Counted from the stretch's first letter, positions 26,433 through 38,846 are shown. The stretch: 64,000 nucleotides of DNA from Eudorina sp. 2006-703-Eu-15 (GCA_003117195.1 BDSI01000004.1:62001-126000); one strand, 5' to 3'. Numbers and translations are program-made. Notes: generated from the letters alone by a model not told the origin.

Positions 26433-26580
26433 ATGAATGAATGAATGAACGAACGAATGAACGAATGAATGAATGAATGAATGAACGTTACAGCAAACCC
26501 CAAAGGGATCAACACATGTGTGTCCGTGTTCATCGTGTCACGGGAAACCCAACGGGTCATTGGTGAAGCCGAAGCCTCCT
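26433..26580. repeat. Dispersed GTTACAG..ACCCC element, copy 2, with (GAAT)n
   Basis: A run of GAAT/GAAC units leads into AACGTTACAGCAAACCCC, AAAGGGATCAACA and, about 45 bases later, AACGGGTCATTGGTGAAGCC. The last block resembles the copies at 38398 and 60901, so this copy links two variants of the element. Confidence 0.6.
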
Positions 26581-27244
26581 CGCAACATGTTGCCTAAGGA
26601 ACCCCATAACCAAGGCGGATCTGCCGGCATTCCAACGCACGAGGCATGGGCTGCGAGGGGCTGAGTGAGCGGGCGCCCGGGTCTGGCCGATCGGCCGCGT
26701 CTTCAGGACGGCCGCGGAGATACGGAACCTACCGACCGTCCACTCACGCGAAGATTCGGGTCCGGAATCGAAGCATACCATACGAGCCTGCTAGCCTCGG
26801 CATCCCAAATTCACGTTGTACGGACAACCGCAGCGCACCTGCCGACCGGCTTTGTGGCTCCGACAAGTAGGGGTCGGCTTCCTTGAAGCCGGAAAAAGGG
26901 CGGGGCCCCCCACAATCCGTACAGACCGCTTGCTTTACAACGAAAACTCTGTTACCGCGCAAGAGTGTGAGAGAGTGAAAGGGTGCCATTGAGGGTGTCG
27001 TTGATGTTGAAGGTGGATCGGTGTACATAGATTCAGCAAGCTCAAGCAGGTCGGTAGCCCCGAAACCAACCTGCAGTACACGCCGCCGGCAACGGCGGTC
27101 ATGGCATCTGCATTATCATTATCGTAACGCTAGTCGCCTCTGCACTACCACATCCGTCTGTCAAGCAGATGATCACAAATCAAGCTTGAAGCATTCTGGC
27201 CGTGAAACTGTCGTTGTTTGGTCCGTCGGCAAGCTTGCAACCCT

Positions 27245-27266
27245 TCTGCTGCACGCGTGCAGCAGA
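27245..27266. other. Perfect 22-base palindrome
   Basis: TCTGCTGCACG is followed immediately by its exact reverse complement. It lies in intergenic DNA. Confidence 0.9.
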
Positions 27267-27798
27267 CGTGAACCTCTACAATAGTTACATAGCAATGTAA
27301 AGCAAAAGCAGGATGCAAAAAAGTCGCGGTGAGAGCCGGACTTCGGGCCACCGGAACTGGAGAACTCGTTGGTACTCGGTATGCTATCCCTTTGCATCTT
27401 TGATTCAAGACATAATGTTGAATTGTATTCATCTGACAAAACAGAAAGGCAAATCTTGGTGTTGATGGCATCTTGATGTTCAGACATCAGAACACTATGG
27501 AAGTTCAATTTAGCACGCGCCGCCCATTCCTAATCCAAGTACTCAACATGCGGCACCTGTTGCAACAAACATGAGCGCGAGAGGCGTTGGGTGGATGTCG
27601 ACTCGGGTCCATGGAGACCGCGGAGCTTTACTTTGACCGTTTGTGCGCAAAGAAATTTTTCAGCCAAACCAAAGTTACCTTGCAGTAGAGGACAATTAAT
27701 ATGACAAACATTGCGAATTAGTTTAGCGGATAATGAACGTTTTGCCGTTACCCACGGACGGACACACGGACGGACACACGGACATGGGCAATCCTAGG

Positions 27799-27840
27799 GG
27801 GCGGGGCCCCCCGAACGCGCTTCGCGCTGGGGCCCCGCCC
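27799..27840. other. Strong GC hairpin
   Basis: The arms GGGCGGGGCCCC (27799-27810) and GGGGCCCCGCCC (27829-27840) are perfectly complementary. An inner GCGC stem closes on a TTC loop. GGACGGACACAC repeats precede it. It could be a transposon terminus or a transcript end; nothing decides this. Confidence 0.7.
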
Positions 27841-30696
27841 AAAAACGTTGCGCATTCCCGCACAGGGAAGGGCCGGACCTCATGCCCGTGGCCAGGCGTC
27901 TAGTGGGAAACACGCTGGCATTCAGTCCAAAGATCCGTGGTACGAATCCTGGGCCCGTCCCCGCCACGCGATTCGGAGAGTCTGGCGCGGTTTCCGGGAG
28001 AGGCCATCCTGGCGCACTAGTCACCTGGCGTATGTGCTGGCCGGTATGGCTGCACGACCCCGGGTGACCCGCGGTGGTGGGTGGGTGGGTGCGCAGTCCT
28101 TGGTAGGGGTTGATGAGATGAGGGCGCCTACGAGCAATCTGGGCCCGTTGGAACGCCCGGTCGGGACTTGGGGTCCAGCCTGTACGTAACGGTTACAGGA
28201 CGCCGCCGAGCGCTCGTCAGACAGCGCCGGAGACGCAGCGAAATGATGCGCACCCGCACGAGGCCGTGACCCGAAGGCCTCGGCATCTCTGACCGAGCTG
28301 TCGGTTATGTACCCGACCCCCTCCCCTGCTCACCATATGCCCATAAGCTAGGCCACGGCCGCCGGCTAAAACGGTCGCTTGAGAATCCGGGCAGGTAACG
28401 GCGGTGCCCATCGCTGCATGATTCGGACATCGGGCCCCCATCCAATAAATTCGTCATGGTGTAATGCATGCCACATTCAAGAAACTAAGCAGTGGGCACA
28501 GTCCTCCTCAAGAGTCTTGTTGGACCATCAAGGAACCAAATGACAGCTTTATGCTCTTGCTTAGAGCCACCCCGAGGGCTGGTCTTTGGATGAGAATGAA
28601 TAATGTGCGACGCCTAACACTCTTCAACGATGCTGCTGTCCTAACGGTCGATGCTGAGGACAGCAGTTGACATGCAGATGAAGAGGTACCTTCCAGCTTC
28701 CTTGCGTGCGCGCGGAATGTCCGCGTTACGCAGCCGCAATACCGCGAAGGGACAGATGTGGGTGAGGCAGTGTCTGCCAGGATATGTCCGCATACCTCTT
28801 CCTGCAGACTTGGCATTGGGGATTGGGCATTAACAACACGTACGGCGCAGTACAAGAGGTGTAAATGACATGGTGGATGAATCGTGGATTGCGAAGCGGA
28901 GGCAGATCTTTTGAACCAAGTTGAACTGAGGCTGGTCGTTGAGGTTGCTTGCTGGCCTGCAACACATGTGCGCCAAACTTGCGACAGTGCCTGCCATGCG
29001 TCAACCGCTGGTGACCAGCGCCTAAGAAGGAATGACCTGTATGCATGGCTGCATTTTTATACAAGCTCACTTTAAGCTTTGATGATTTATCAAGCAACGA
29101 TTGACGTCTTATGCGAAGATGGTCGAGTTAGTGCCTGCTTGTGAGGGCGCGTGCGAGCTTCCGAATGGAACGCCGAATGCTGATGTCAAGCCAAATACCA
29201 CAATACTGTACGCCTCAAGCAATTTATGCTGCATTTGCATTACGGCTAGCTGATACCAGCCTGTCCTAGACAAATATCATCGTATGAACTTCCGTACTGG
29301 TTACAAAGCCGGGCCGCCCTCCTCTCACCAACTGCCGAAATGGAGCACAGAGAAAGACACCGATGGCGCACGCACATTCAAAGCGCTTCAGGTGATGGTA
29401 AATGCCAGGGGACACCGCTTAAAACCCTTCGTCTCTGGCTTCGGACCACGCAAAAGTTACAGGTAGAAATTAATAGAATAAATTTTTATATATCAATTGC
29501 GATGTATCTCATTGGATACTCTGACATATTTCTCAAGCGGCAAGGGCATTGTGGGAAAGCATGGCCTTTCATGTATTTACCCTTTTGATATAATTGAAAC
29601 AACCGATCATTTGAGCGCTATAAGATTGTTTCTTCTGATGCGCGCAGTCCACAGCCCTTCGGACGTCGTGCCTGTACGGAAGGCCAATCGCTTTTTATTG
29701 TTTCTGACTCTCGAACAAGCAAGCATCGCTGGCTGCCTATGATACACGAATCCAGATGCAACTCAACTTGGCGTGGGGCAGGTGAATAATGATTTTAACA
29801 TCATCCACCTTGACCTGTCTGCGTGATGTTCCATACTAGGCATCAGGAGACGTGCATCACCATCACGCTTGCAAGGTGAAGCACATCCTCACATCTTTTT
29901 GCCTCGACTGCTTCCCTGTATTTGCGATTCACGGGGTGCCGAAGGGCAAGTCCCGCCCGAGTGACCCGCGCCATTAAATGACTCTATGAGCGAGATGACA
30001 TGGGATTCAACATTGTAACCGATGTACAGTCCATTATTAGGCTGCCCTCAATGAAACCTGGCTCCTGTATGCGCATTACTGTGGCACTCAACAACCAACC
30101 ACGATCCTACCTTCTTTTTAATCATTCTTTCGTTTATCAGGCCCTGTAAACTTACCCACATGCATAAATCTACCTGCCTGCGGAATGTACAGGCCGCGAC
30201 GGAGTTCCATATTTGAGACCGTTCGCAGTCGGCGTTTTCAAGATCCCGCCGGCGGCCCTCTAACCTCAAACAGATAAGGTCAGGCGCGTGTGTACCACCT
30301 GCGGCATTGCGTTTGCTCTTTTGCGGTGCGGAGCTGCCAACTGCTCTGTCTGACCTGTGACCTTTTAACGGATTCGCTTTGCCTTTGTCGAGCCAGCCCA
30401 CCACGTTCCCCATCCATCCACACTCGACCATCCACCGCCGCGCCATTGTGCGCCACACAGTCTTAGCCCCTGCCGGTGCCTCAGCGGTCGACTGCGTGAT
30501 ACTCCTGTGTAACCGTTACAATGTGGACCCTCAGGTTTCCCGGACTCGCGCCGCCTGTTTTGACACCGGCACCGCAGCAGGCAGCACTGGCGGCTGGAGT
30601 AGCGGCGGCGGCGACGGCGACACGGCTGACCCAGTCAATGCGCTCGTGCCCAAGCAACGAAGACCCCTTGGCGACATTGCAACCTCGACTGCAACT

Positions 30697-33600
30697 ATGG
30701 CCCCGACTTCACCCGCGCTGAAGGCGGCCTTGTCGCCGTCTTCCGCGTCGCCCCGCGCCACCAGCGGTTCGGGTGTGCCCTCCCCACCCTCCACTCCCAG
30801 GGCTGCCTCCCGAGGGGCATTCATTAAAGAACCGCCGAGCGATCCGGAGCAGCCGCAGCCGCAGCCGTCGCCGCCGCCGCCCTGCGCAGACGTGCCCTCG
30901 TCGCCACCGCCTGCGCCGTCGCCGTCGGGACTGCCGCTGCAGCCGCAGACGCCGCCGCAGCTGCCACTGTCTGTATCGTCGCCGTCGAGGGGGTCGCCCC
31001 AGCGGCCACCGACTTCGGCGGCGGCCGCGGCCGCGGCGGCGCAACTCAAGGGTCGTGTGGCCGTGACGCAGAAAGCGCCCTTGGGTACCACTGCGCCCTC
31101 CGGTGCAAGGGATGGTGACACGGCAAGCCCCGGCCTCGGAAGGATGTCTGGCGGCACAGGCACAGGCACCGGCAACGGTACCGGCAACGGTACCGGCACG
31201 GGCAGCGCGCGGAGGCACGCCAGGTGGGTACAGCAGGCCCCCTCGCCAAGCAGTCCAACTCAGGGAACCAAAGCAACGGTCGGAAGGAATCCAGTCGCGC
31301 AGCCGGCGCCGGGCGTTGCAACGCCGCCGCAGCCGCAGCCGCCGAAGCCGGTGCGGGTGTACGGCAGCCCCCTGACGGCGGCGGCTGCAGCTGCGATCGT
31401 GTGGCGTGGGCGAGGCGTGGGCGGCGGGGAGCGACAGGGCGGCGTGCACGCCGCCGCCGCCTGCCCCGGCAAACTCAGCGCGGCTGCTTTCGAGGTGCCC
31501 GCTGACCCGCCGGGTCTACCAAACCCTTCCCCCCGCCCGCTCTGTAACGACGCCGTCGCCTTCAGTGAAGGCCAAGAGCCGCCGTCTGAGCAGGCTGCCT
31601 CGACCAGCCCCGCGCCAGAGCCTTCCGTGCAGAGCCCTCCAACTGCGGCCGCCCAGTCAACAGTAGCTTTGGAGCAAGAAGCGGTTTCGGGGCCAGAAGC
31701 GGCTGTGGAGCCAGAAACGGTTGTGGAGCCAGACGCGGCTGTGGAGCCAGAAACGGCTGTGGAGCCAGAAACGGCTGTGGAGTCAGAAGCGGTTTCAGAG
31801 CCAGCTGCGATATCAGAGCCAGAAGCGGTTTCAGAGCCAGCAGCGATATCAGAGCCAGAAGCGGTTTCAGAGCCAGAAGCGGTTTCAGAGCCAGCAGCGA
31901 TATCAGATCCAGAAGCGGTTTGGGAGCCAGGCGCGATTTCGGAGCCAGATCCAGAAGCGGTTTCGGAGCCAGAAACCGCTGTGGAGCCAGAAATGGCTGT
32001 GGAGCCAGAAGCGGTTTCAGAGCCAGCAGCGATATCAGAGCCAGCAGCGGTTTGGGAGCCAGGAGCGATTTCGGAGCCAGAACCGTTTTTAGAGCCAGAA
32101 CCAGCAGCGGTTTCGGAGCCAGCTGCGGTTGTGGAGCCCGAAGCGGTTTCAGAACCAGCAACGATTTCTGAGCCAGCAGCGATATCAGAACCAGCAGCGG
32201 TTTCAGAGCCAGCAGCGGCTTCGGAGCCAGCAATGCCATCGACGGGTCTCACCAAACTGAGCCCAGCGGATGCAGTTCCCCCTACCGACGGCGCAACGGG
32301 ACCTCGGCCCGTGTCTACCGCCGCCGCCGCCGCAAGCGCCTCCATTGAAACCCAAAGCACGTCGGCCCCCAAGCCGCCCGTGCTGCCTGCACCGCGAGGA
32401 GCCGGCCGCCAGGTCGGGTGGGGCCTCACCTGCCGGTGCTGGGAGGCGGGTTTGTGCCTGAACGCGCCGTGCAGCATCCCGCAGCTGTGCGACATCCGGA
32501 TTCGGATCCGGCAGTTGGGACTCTTCAACGACCCGCCGCGCCGCGCGTCGCCCGAACGGTCTCGGAGCCCGTCCCCTGCGGCCACGCTCGACCGCGTAGC
32601 GGCCGATGGCTCACCGCCTCCACCGAACCGACCCGGAGCGACGGTCACGACGGTTACGCCCCATGACGTCCCGCCGCCACTGCCCGAGGCAGCGCCGCGG
32701 TTGACGTCGCCGCCAGCGGCCCCGGTGCCCTTGATGCCCGAGTCGCCGCCGCCGCCGCCGCCGCTACCACAGCCGCCGACGAAGACGAAGACGACGGCGA
32801 CGACGCAGACGCAGACGCCACCTGATCTGTCGTACCGCCAGGCTGGCTCCGGAGCGCTCATCCTCGGAGACCCCGGGGCCGAGCCGGATGCCACAGCCTT
32901 GATTCGGTTGCCTGGCCCTGCTACAGCGAGCGCAAAGATCGCGGCGGCGGCGGCGGCGGCCGCGGCGGCGGCGGCGGTGGCGGCTACTGCGGCCGCTGAG
33001 GCCGCCGCCGATGCTGCGGCCGCGGCGGCGGCGGCGGTGTCGTTGACGGGCAGCGCGGCGGGCACCGCCTGGTCTGCCGCACCGAGGGTGGCCCTGCCCG
33101 GCACGTGTGACTGCTGGGAGGAGGGGCTGTGTCTGAACGCGCCGTGCAGCATCCCCCAGCTGTGCGACTTGCGAGTCAGGCTGCGGCAGTCGGGGTTGTT
33201 TCAGGAAAGGATCTCCGACAGGACCCCGGCAATGGACCAGCGGGAGGCCGCGGCGAAGGCGGCGGCCGAGGCGACGGCGGCTCGAAAAGCATCGGGCTCA
33301 GCGGCGCGAGCGGCACCGCTTAAGGCTCCTGCGGCTGGGAACGCAGCCGGAGAGGTGGCGGCAGCGGGCGAGTCGACCAGCCTGCCCACACCCTTCAAGC
33401 GCTTTGAGTCCGCCGCGCTGGTCGCGGGCGGCGGTGAGAGGAAAGCCGGCGCAGGCCCAACGTCGTCTCCGTACCAGCACGCCGTCGCGGTGGCGGCGGC
33501 GGCGGCGGCGGCGGGGACGGGGGCGGTCACGACGGATGAGGACGACGACTCGGTGTTGATGCTGCCGCTGATGCCGCAGCTCAAACGATTCGCGACGGTG

Positions 33601-35821
33601 CCGGTGCGGCGACAGACCCCGTGGCTGCCGACACGCGCGACGGCGCCGGCGTTGCACGTCGCCGTGCTGAGCTCTGTAGGGCAGGCGCAAGACGGTGGGG
33701 AGAGCTCCAGCGCGCCGCCGCAAGGCCGCACGGAAGTTCGCGGCGAAGCGAAGGCCGCGGCGGCGGCGGCGATGCGGGAGCTGGATGCTGGTCTGGCGAC
33801 GGCGATGCGCCGCGCGGTGGGCAAAGCAGGGAGGTGGGTGCGCGGCATCGACGAGGGAGGGAGGGGCGTGCACGGGAATGCGGTGGTGCGGTGTTGCGTC
33901 GTGTCTTGTGGTTTTGCGGCGCATACCGGCACTTGGGGTCGGAGAAGAGACAAGCGGTATGTAGTGGGTGTTAAAAAGGGTGACGAAGACGGGCTCAGGG
34001 CAGGGCAAGGCAGGGCAGCCTGCCCCTGGGCAGGCGCCGTGCGGTTGGGTTGGGGCAGCAGGGGCCTCCCCGCTGTGCCCAGTGTTGTCTTTTTACGTGG
34101 CCAGATAGGCCAAGAACAGAAGCAAGGCGGACCCCTGAGACCAGTGGTGTCCAGTGGGGCCATTGCGGGGCTGATGAGGGGTGCGGGGCTGAGGGGGTCT
34201 GCGTCCTGTGACAAGCAGTCCGCCTCGCCTCGACGCCAATGGCCATTTGAACCCTAATTCACCTTCCCATCAAAGGAGCCATGACGGCCGAACTGCGTGA
34301 CGGACGGCTACACATGCATGTTCAGCATGCATGTCTCTTGAGAGAAAGCGCAGTACGTTTGTGTTTATATGTATGTGAGCGTGTGCCTGACTGTGCTTGA
34401 CTGTCCTGCCTGACTGATACATGCTGTCGTCGCACACGCGTTGGCGTGGTGCAGGTCCTCGCCCGGTGCGGCCCCGCTGGCGCCGCTGCGCTCTGAGTCC
34501 TGCCCCGGAGCTGCCACCTCCCCCTCCTCCCCCTCCTCCGCGAGTGCCGCCCTCGGCCCGGGTCGAGTGCCGCCGGCGCTCTCCGACGCCGGACCCGCTA
34601 CCTCCACCTCCGCTACCTCCACCTCCGCCGCCGCCGGCCCGCCGCCGGCTCGCCCGCACACCCCGTACCATAGCTCCGATGAGCAGGCGCACACGAATAA
34701 CCGCTCCCAGGCAGTGGCTGCAGCAGCCGCAGCTGCTGCCTGGGGCGCCCGCGCCAAGTCGGGCCTGGAGCTGGGGCCCAAGTCGGGTGACGGCTCCAGG
34801 GGCGTTGCTCCGGAACCCGGCCGCGCGACCGACCGCTCCAGTCTGAGCGCCATGAGCTCCAGGGACACCTCCCGGACCGTCCAGCCGTCCGCCTTGGAGG
34901 GTGCGGGGGCCGGCGGCTCCTCCGGGATGTCCTCCGCTTGGCAGGACGGGGCTGCGAGGGTGCGGTCGCTGCCAGTGTGGCCGGTCCGCAGCGGCGTGGG
35001 CATGGTTGCGGCGGCGGCGGCGGAGATGGCCGGCGGCTGGCCGGCGTCGTCGGCGGTGTTCATGACGGGGTCGGGGAAGACACACCGGGAGCCGGCCGAC
35101 GAGCCGTCCGCGCCGGTGGTGGTGGTGGTCGTGGTGGATGCGGCGGACAGGATGGGATCCGCCGCCACGGCGGCGGCGGCGGCCGCCGCCAGCGGTGTCG
35201 GTGGCGTGGGCGGTCGAGTGGATTCGGTTGGGGGCCGTGAGCGGCCGCAGCGGCTGAGCACCGCCTTCGCGACGCGCGAGCGCCTGGTTTCGGAGCTGAC
35301 GCGGCGGAACTGCCCGGGGGAGGCTGCCCGCGGGCGGTCCGTCTCCGTGGCCGACGCGGGCGCAGATGTGTGGTGGGTGCAGTACAACAACATCTTCTCT
35401 ATCAGGTACGACGTGCGAGCATCAGGGCAGACACACGACGCCAGCCGGAGTAGTTGACTGTTGACGGACAGACGGGCAGACTTGCAGGCTCCGACTGACT
35501 GGCTGACTGGCAGGCTGACTGGCAGGCTGACTGGCGGGCTGACTGCGAGTGCTTACCCCCTTGGACAGGTCTTCGGACACCTGGTTCGAAGTTTCGGAGG
35601 ACGATACCACAAGCGGCAACACCGTGGAGCAGCACGAGGACGACACCGGAGGCGGCGACGACAACCACCGCGGCGGCGGCGGCGGCGACGAGCCCACCGC
35701 GCCCGTGGCCCGCGTGATGGTGCGTGATTCCAAGTTGAGTACGGCCAAATTGGGCCGCCGCAGCGAAGAGGTGGGCTGCGGGGAGGACGTCGTCGTCGTC
35801 GTCAGCACCAACCACCATTAG
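30697..35821 (+). CDS. Gene C: large Ala/Pro/Glu-rich protein with duplicated Cys module
   Basis: I do not recognise this protein. The exons are 30697-33833, 34455-35405 and 35569-35821 (TAG), joined twice in phase 2 through split Arg codons, for about 1446 residues. The ATG at 30697 is the first in the frame. The frame is open further upstream to an acceptor-like site at 30534, so an upstream exon may exist. In order it has a Pro-rich N-terminus, a long hexapeptide array, a Cys module (from about 32433), a polyalanine stretch (about 32940-33045) and a second Cys module (from about 33106). The modules read C-x-C-W-E-x-GLCLNAPCSIPQLCD and end R-x-R-x-R-Q-x-G-L-F, echoing the C-terminal motif of genes A and B. 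The last exon is acidic, with WFEVSEDD. Splicing on to exon-like pieces near 36.1 and 36.7 kb is possible. Confidence 0.58.
31663..32235 (+). repeat. 18-bp minisatellite coding a hexapeptide array
   Basis: About 31 imperfect copies of GCGGTTTCAGAGCCAGAA encode AVSEPE and variants (AISEPA, AVWEPG, AVEPE). The array is in frame in gene C and contributes about 190 residues. Because the unit is a multiple of three and lacks stops, other frames on both strands are also open. Confidence 0.9.
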
Positions 35822-36875
35822 GCGGCCCAGGCGGAGATGGCGCCCGCCGCCGCCGCGTAGCGCAACTGCGTGCTGCTGCGTCTGGGCCTTCACATCCGCG
35901 CAGCCGAGGGACGGAGGGAGTGGCGGGGTGAGGACACAACGGGACGTCAGAGAGAGGGAGAGGGAGTCCAGGGGAGGGAGGATATGAGTGAGGGCAGGGA
36001 GGCGATCCTGGTCTCCATGGAGGGGCTCGGCCAGCAACTTCCGGTCCGTCCTGCTGCTGCTGTTTGTTGACGGTGGTGATGAGCGAGTGACGGGTTTCGG
36101 AGGCGTGTCAGCCTCTGACGCCGCCGTCAGGGCGTTGGCGAGCTACATGCAGCGATGCACCCAAGGTCCACAGGGTAAGTGCGGGGCTCAGCAACGTCAC
36201 CCACCCCTCCCAACAGACATGGGTGTGAGGTGGGTGCGTGTCGACTTGGTGGTGATGGTGGTGGTGGTGGTGGTGGTGGTGTATACGTTACCGTACGGGT
36301 TGGTGCTTGGCGGTGGTCAGGGGTTCAGGGCCATGAGCGATAGTTAGAGCGAGGCAGTCCGCTTTGAAGCTGCCTGGGGTCACGTCCCTGGGGGAAGGGG
36401 GTCGAGGGAGCTGACAGCTGAGAGGATGTGCTTGTCGGTGGGGTCCGGGGGAGGGAGGCGGCGGGGGGAAGGTGCGCTGCTGAGGGGCAGCGAGCATACA
36501 CAGGAGGGCAAGGCACGCACACGGCTGGCGGCTGGGGTGTGATTAACAAGGATAACCGCCCAGGTCCGGTCCCCCGGCGAGGGCTGGGGTGTGTGTGCAT
36601 GTGCCGTACGCCCCGCAGACAGGTTGACGGCACCCGTGCAGCATGGCCGCTTGTCTCCCGGCACAGTTAGCTGCAGGGGGTTTCGGAGGACGACTCAGAC
36701 GCCAGGCAGCCCACCGACATACCCGCCGATACACACGGGCTGCCAGAGCCTTCCGCTGAGCTGTCGGCATTTCTATACCTACATGCATAAGTGTACTATC
36801 GACGACGTTGTTGTTGCTGCTGCTGTTTTTTTACTTTTACTGGAGTCGTGTTTGTCTGGCTTTGTTGTACGTATT

Positions 36876-36925
36876 TTGCGGGGGACGGCGGGGACGGCGG
36901 GGACGGCGGGGACGGCGGGGGCGCT
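36876..36925. repeat. GGGGACGGC tandem repeat
   Basis: Four to five copies of a 9-10 base GGGGACGGC(G) unit lie in intergenic DNA. Confidence 0.85.
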
Positions 36926-37521
36926 CAGCTCGTGTCAGTGGTTACATTGGGCGGGATGAAATACCTGCTCGGTGTGCGAGGATGCGCATCTTGCATGCCT
37001 TGCCATAACACACCGTCTGACGGGTTTCGGAGCAACGATAGCGAGTTCCTTCTGCCCCGTTCTTGAATCGATTGATCGCCAGAGGAGGTGGGGCAGCAGT
37101 TGGGGACTGACCTGCGGAGCTTCGACCGCCACCGGGCGGCGTTACCCCGTACTCAGCACCTTGCCGTACTGCCGTACTGATGGTGACTCCGCCAGTAGGC
37201 GGTGGCGGGCGTGAGCAGTAGTAGCAGTACGACGCCCCCGGGTCGGAATCCCGACGAGGTCGGCCCTCTGGATGCGTGAGGGACCGGATCCGGATGCGAC
37301 CTGGCGATATGTTTTCCATGGCTGGTCAAAAGTGGTCATGGAATCCATGTTTACCTGGTTGACAAATAATGTGGGAATGAAGATCTTCGGACGGCATCTT
37401 CCGACGAGACTTCAATCTAGGGTCCAGCATTGCAGTACATACAAGTTATACAATTCATACACGTGTGAGCTTCGCTGGTATATGACTTCCTAACCGCGTC
37501 AACGCTCACTCCAATCGCGGG

Positions 37522-37667
37522 GGTACGATGGCATATGTACCGTACTAGCAGTACGATGGCATCTGTACTAGCAGTACGATGGGATACGATGGCATGCGTA
37601 CCGTACTATCAGTACGATGGCATCTGTACTAGCAGTACGATGGCATCTGCACTACAGCAGTACGATT
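37522..37667. repeat. GTAC-rich tandem repeat
   Basis: About five imperfect units carry AGTACGATGGCATCTGTACT or close variants, so GTAC recurs roughly every 10-20 bases. GTAC is the core bound by SBP-domain proteins such as CRR1, but no gene start is apparent beside it. Confidence 0.75.
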
Positions 37668-38397
37668 AGCGATGCCAAGACGAGGGTCTTGTAGTACATG
37701 CGCTGCGTGCCGGTTGTATGTGGTGGTGTGGGCGATGAGTTTCTTCCACGCGCGCAAGTAAGCTTCGGACGCGGCGGGTGCCGTACCGTACTGCTAGCAC
37801 TTGCGGTACACGTATGCCCGCACGGCGTCCAGGATAGGGATGCTGGCTCTCCGGCCGTAAGTGAGATGAGATGTGATGCCCCTAGGCCACTTTTGGCGTG
37901 TGACTATGTCAGACATGCCTTGGGGATTTGTGTGATTTAAGATCGGCGCTCAGCTCAAGTGCGCGCGTGGGGCTGTATGTGGGCCCGGTTCTGAGGGCGC
38001 GGGGGTTTCATCCGCTGAGCGGGGCCAAATACCGGTCTTGAATCAAGACTCTCGATGGCGCAGTTCCGGGTAATACTCTAATTACATCAAAACCTAGGAG
38101 ATTCTGTCCGTGACAACGGCAAGAGTAAGCAAGGACGCCACCGGGTGGGGGCGTCAGGTACCGCCAGCAGGCCAGCACCGGCCTCCCCAGCTCACACCGG
38201 CCGGTGCGTGCATCCCGTAGGTAGCCCTCCGTCAGGTACGGCACATGAGCCAGCCCCAGGGCCGCCCCTACCTGCCGCAAACGACGGCCGCGTTGTTGTT
38301 CGACACCGCAGCTAAGCTTGGTCATACTTTTTAACGAATCACGTTGATTGGTCATCATTACGGTACTACTAAACATGTGGCCCGGGTTTATTACTAA

Positions 38398-38450
38398 GGA
38401 TGTTACAGCGGACCCCGCCGGTCATCAGTGACAGCCGAAGCTTCCTCACC
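38398..38450. repeat. Dispersed GTTACAGCGGACCCC element, copy 3
   Basis: It reads GTTACAGCGGACCCCGCCGG, then TCATCAGTGACAGCCGAAG and TTCCTCACC. The closest relative in the window is at 60901. Confidence 0.6.
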
Positions 38451-38846
38451 ATACACTGCACAAACGAAACGACGCCACCATGGCGCACCGGACAGGCTCC
38501 ACATGGATTTTCATGTATGCTCAGGTAGGCAGAACCTGGCAAGCCCTTCAAGGCCATGGCGGAGGCGCCCTTGGTCGGTAGGTGCGATGCGCGGGAGGGG
38601 TGACACCCGGCGTGACCAGCGCAGGCGCTCCCCTTGGCTGCCGTGCGCAGCATTGGCCCCTTCATCTCTGGCATTGGTTTTGACATGGGGCAGCGCAATC
38701 TGAATCCCCGCCCGAGGCGGAAGACCAACATCCGCCCCGCCTCCCGTTGTCTATCATGGCCCTTTGGAAACGTACGACCTCCCTGTCATGCGCCCGCCCC
38801 ATTCCCACATATCCCTGTGCTCCTGCTCTGGCTCTGGCCTGCTCAG

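Larger units (their letters stand above)
25281..30534. other. Intergenic stretch, comparatively AT-rich, no supported gene
   Basis: This probably holds the promoter of gene B on the left and upstream sequence of gene C on the right. Base composition drops in GC over long parts (25300-25900 and 28400-30300). Open frames of 60 to 125 codons have no recognisable domain. It contains a dispersed repeat copy, a perfect 22-base palindrome, a strong hairpin and a possible tRNA-derived sequence, listed separately. Confidence 0.5.
35822..38846. other. Intergenic stretch with repeats and exon-like pieces
   Basis: No complete gene is supported. Exon-like pieces are 36070-36175, which ends at a good donor (gtaagt), and about 36677-36789, which follows a gcag acceptor and reads GVSEDDSDARQ before a TAA. 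They may be alternative 3' exons of gene C. A (GGT)n tract lies near 36240-36280. Confidence 0.4.

Noticed and set aside
30379..30696. Upstream extension of gene C to 30379
   Set aside because: The frame begins with TTG, not ATG; the first ATG in frame is at 30697. An upstream exon remains possible.
31260..33152. Minus-strand open frame of 630 codons opposite gene C
   Set aside because: It is the mirror of the 18-bp coding array and Ala-rich tracts; the Cys modules exist only on the plus strand.
37522..37667. Tandem repeat as a CRISPR array
   Set aside because: Units are imperfect and lack unique spacers, and the DNA is eukaryotic nuclear.
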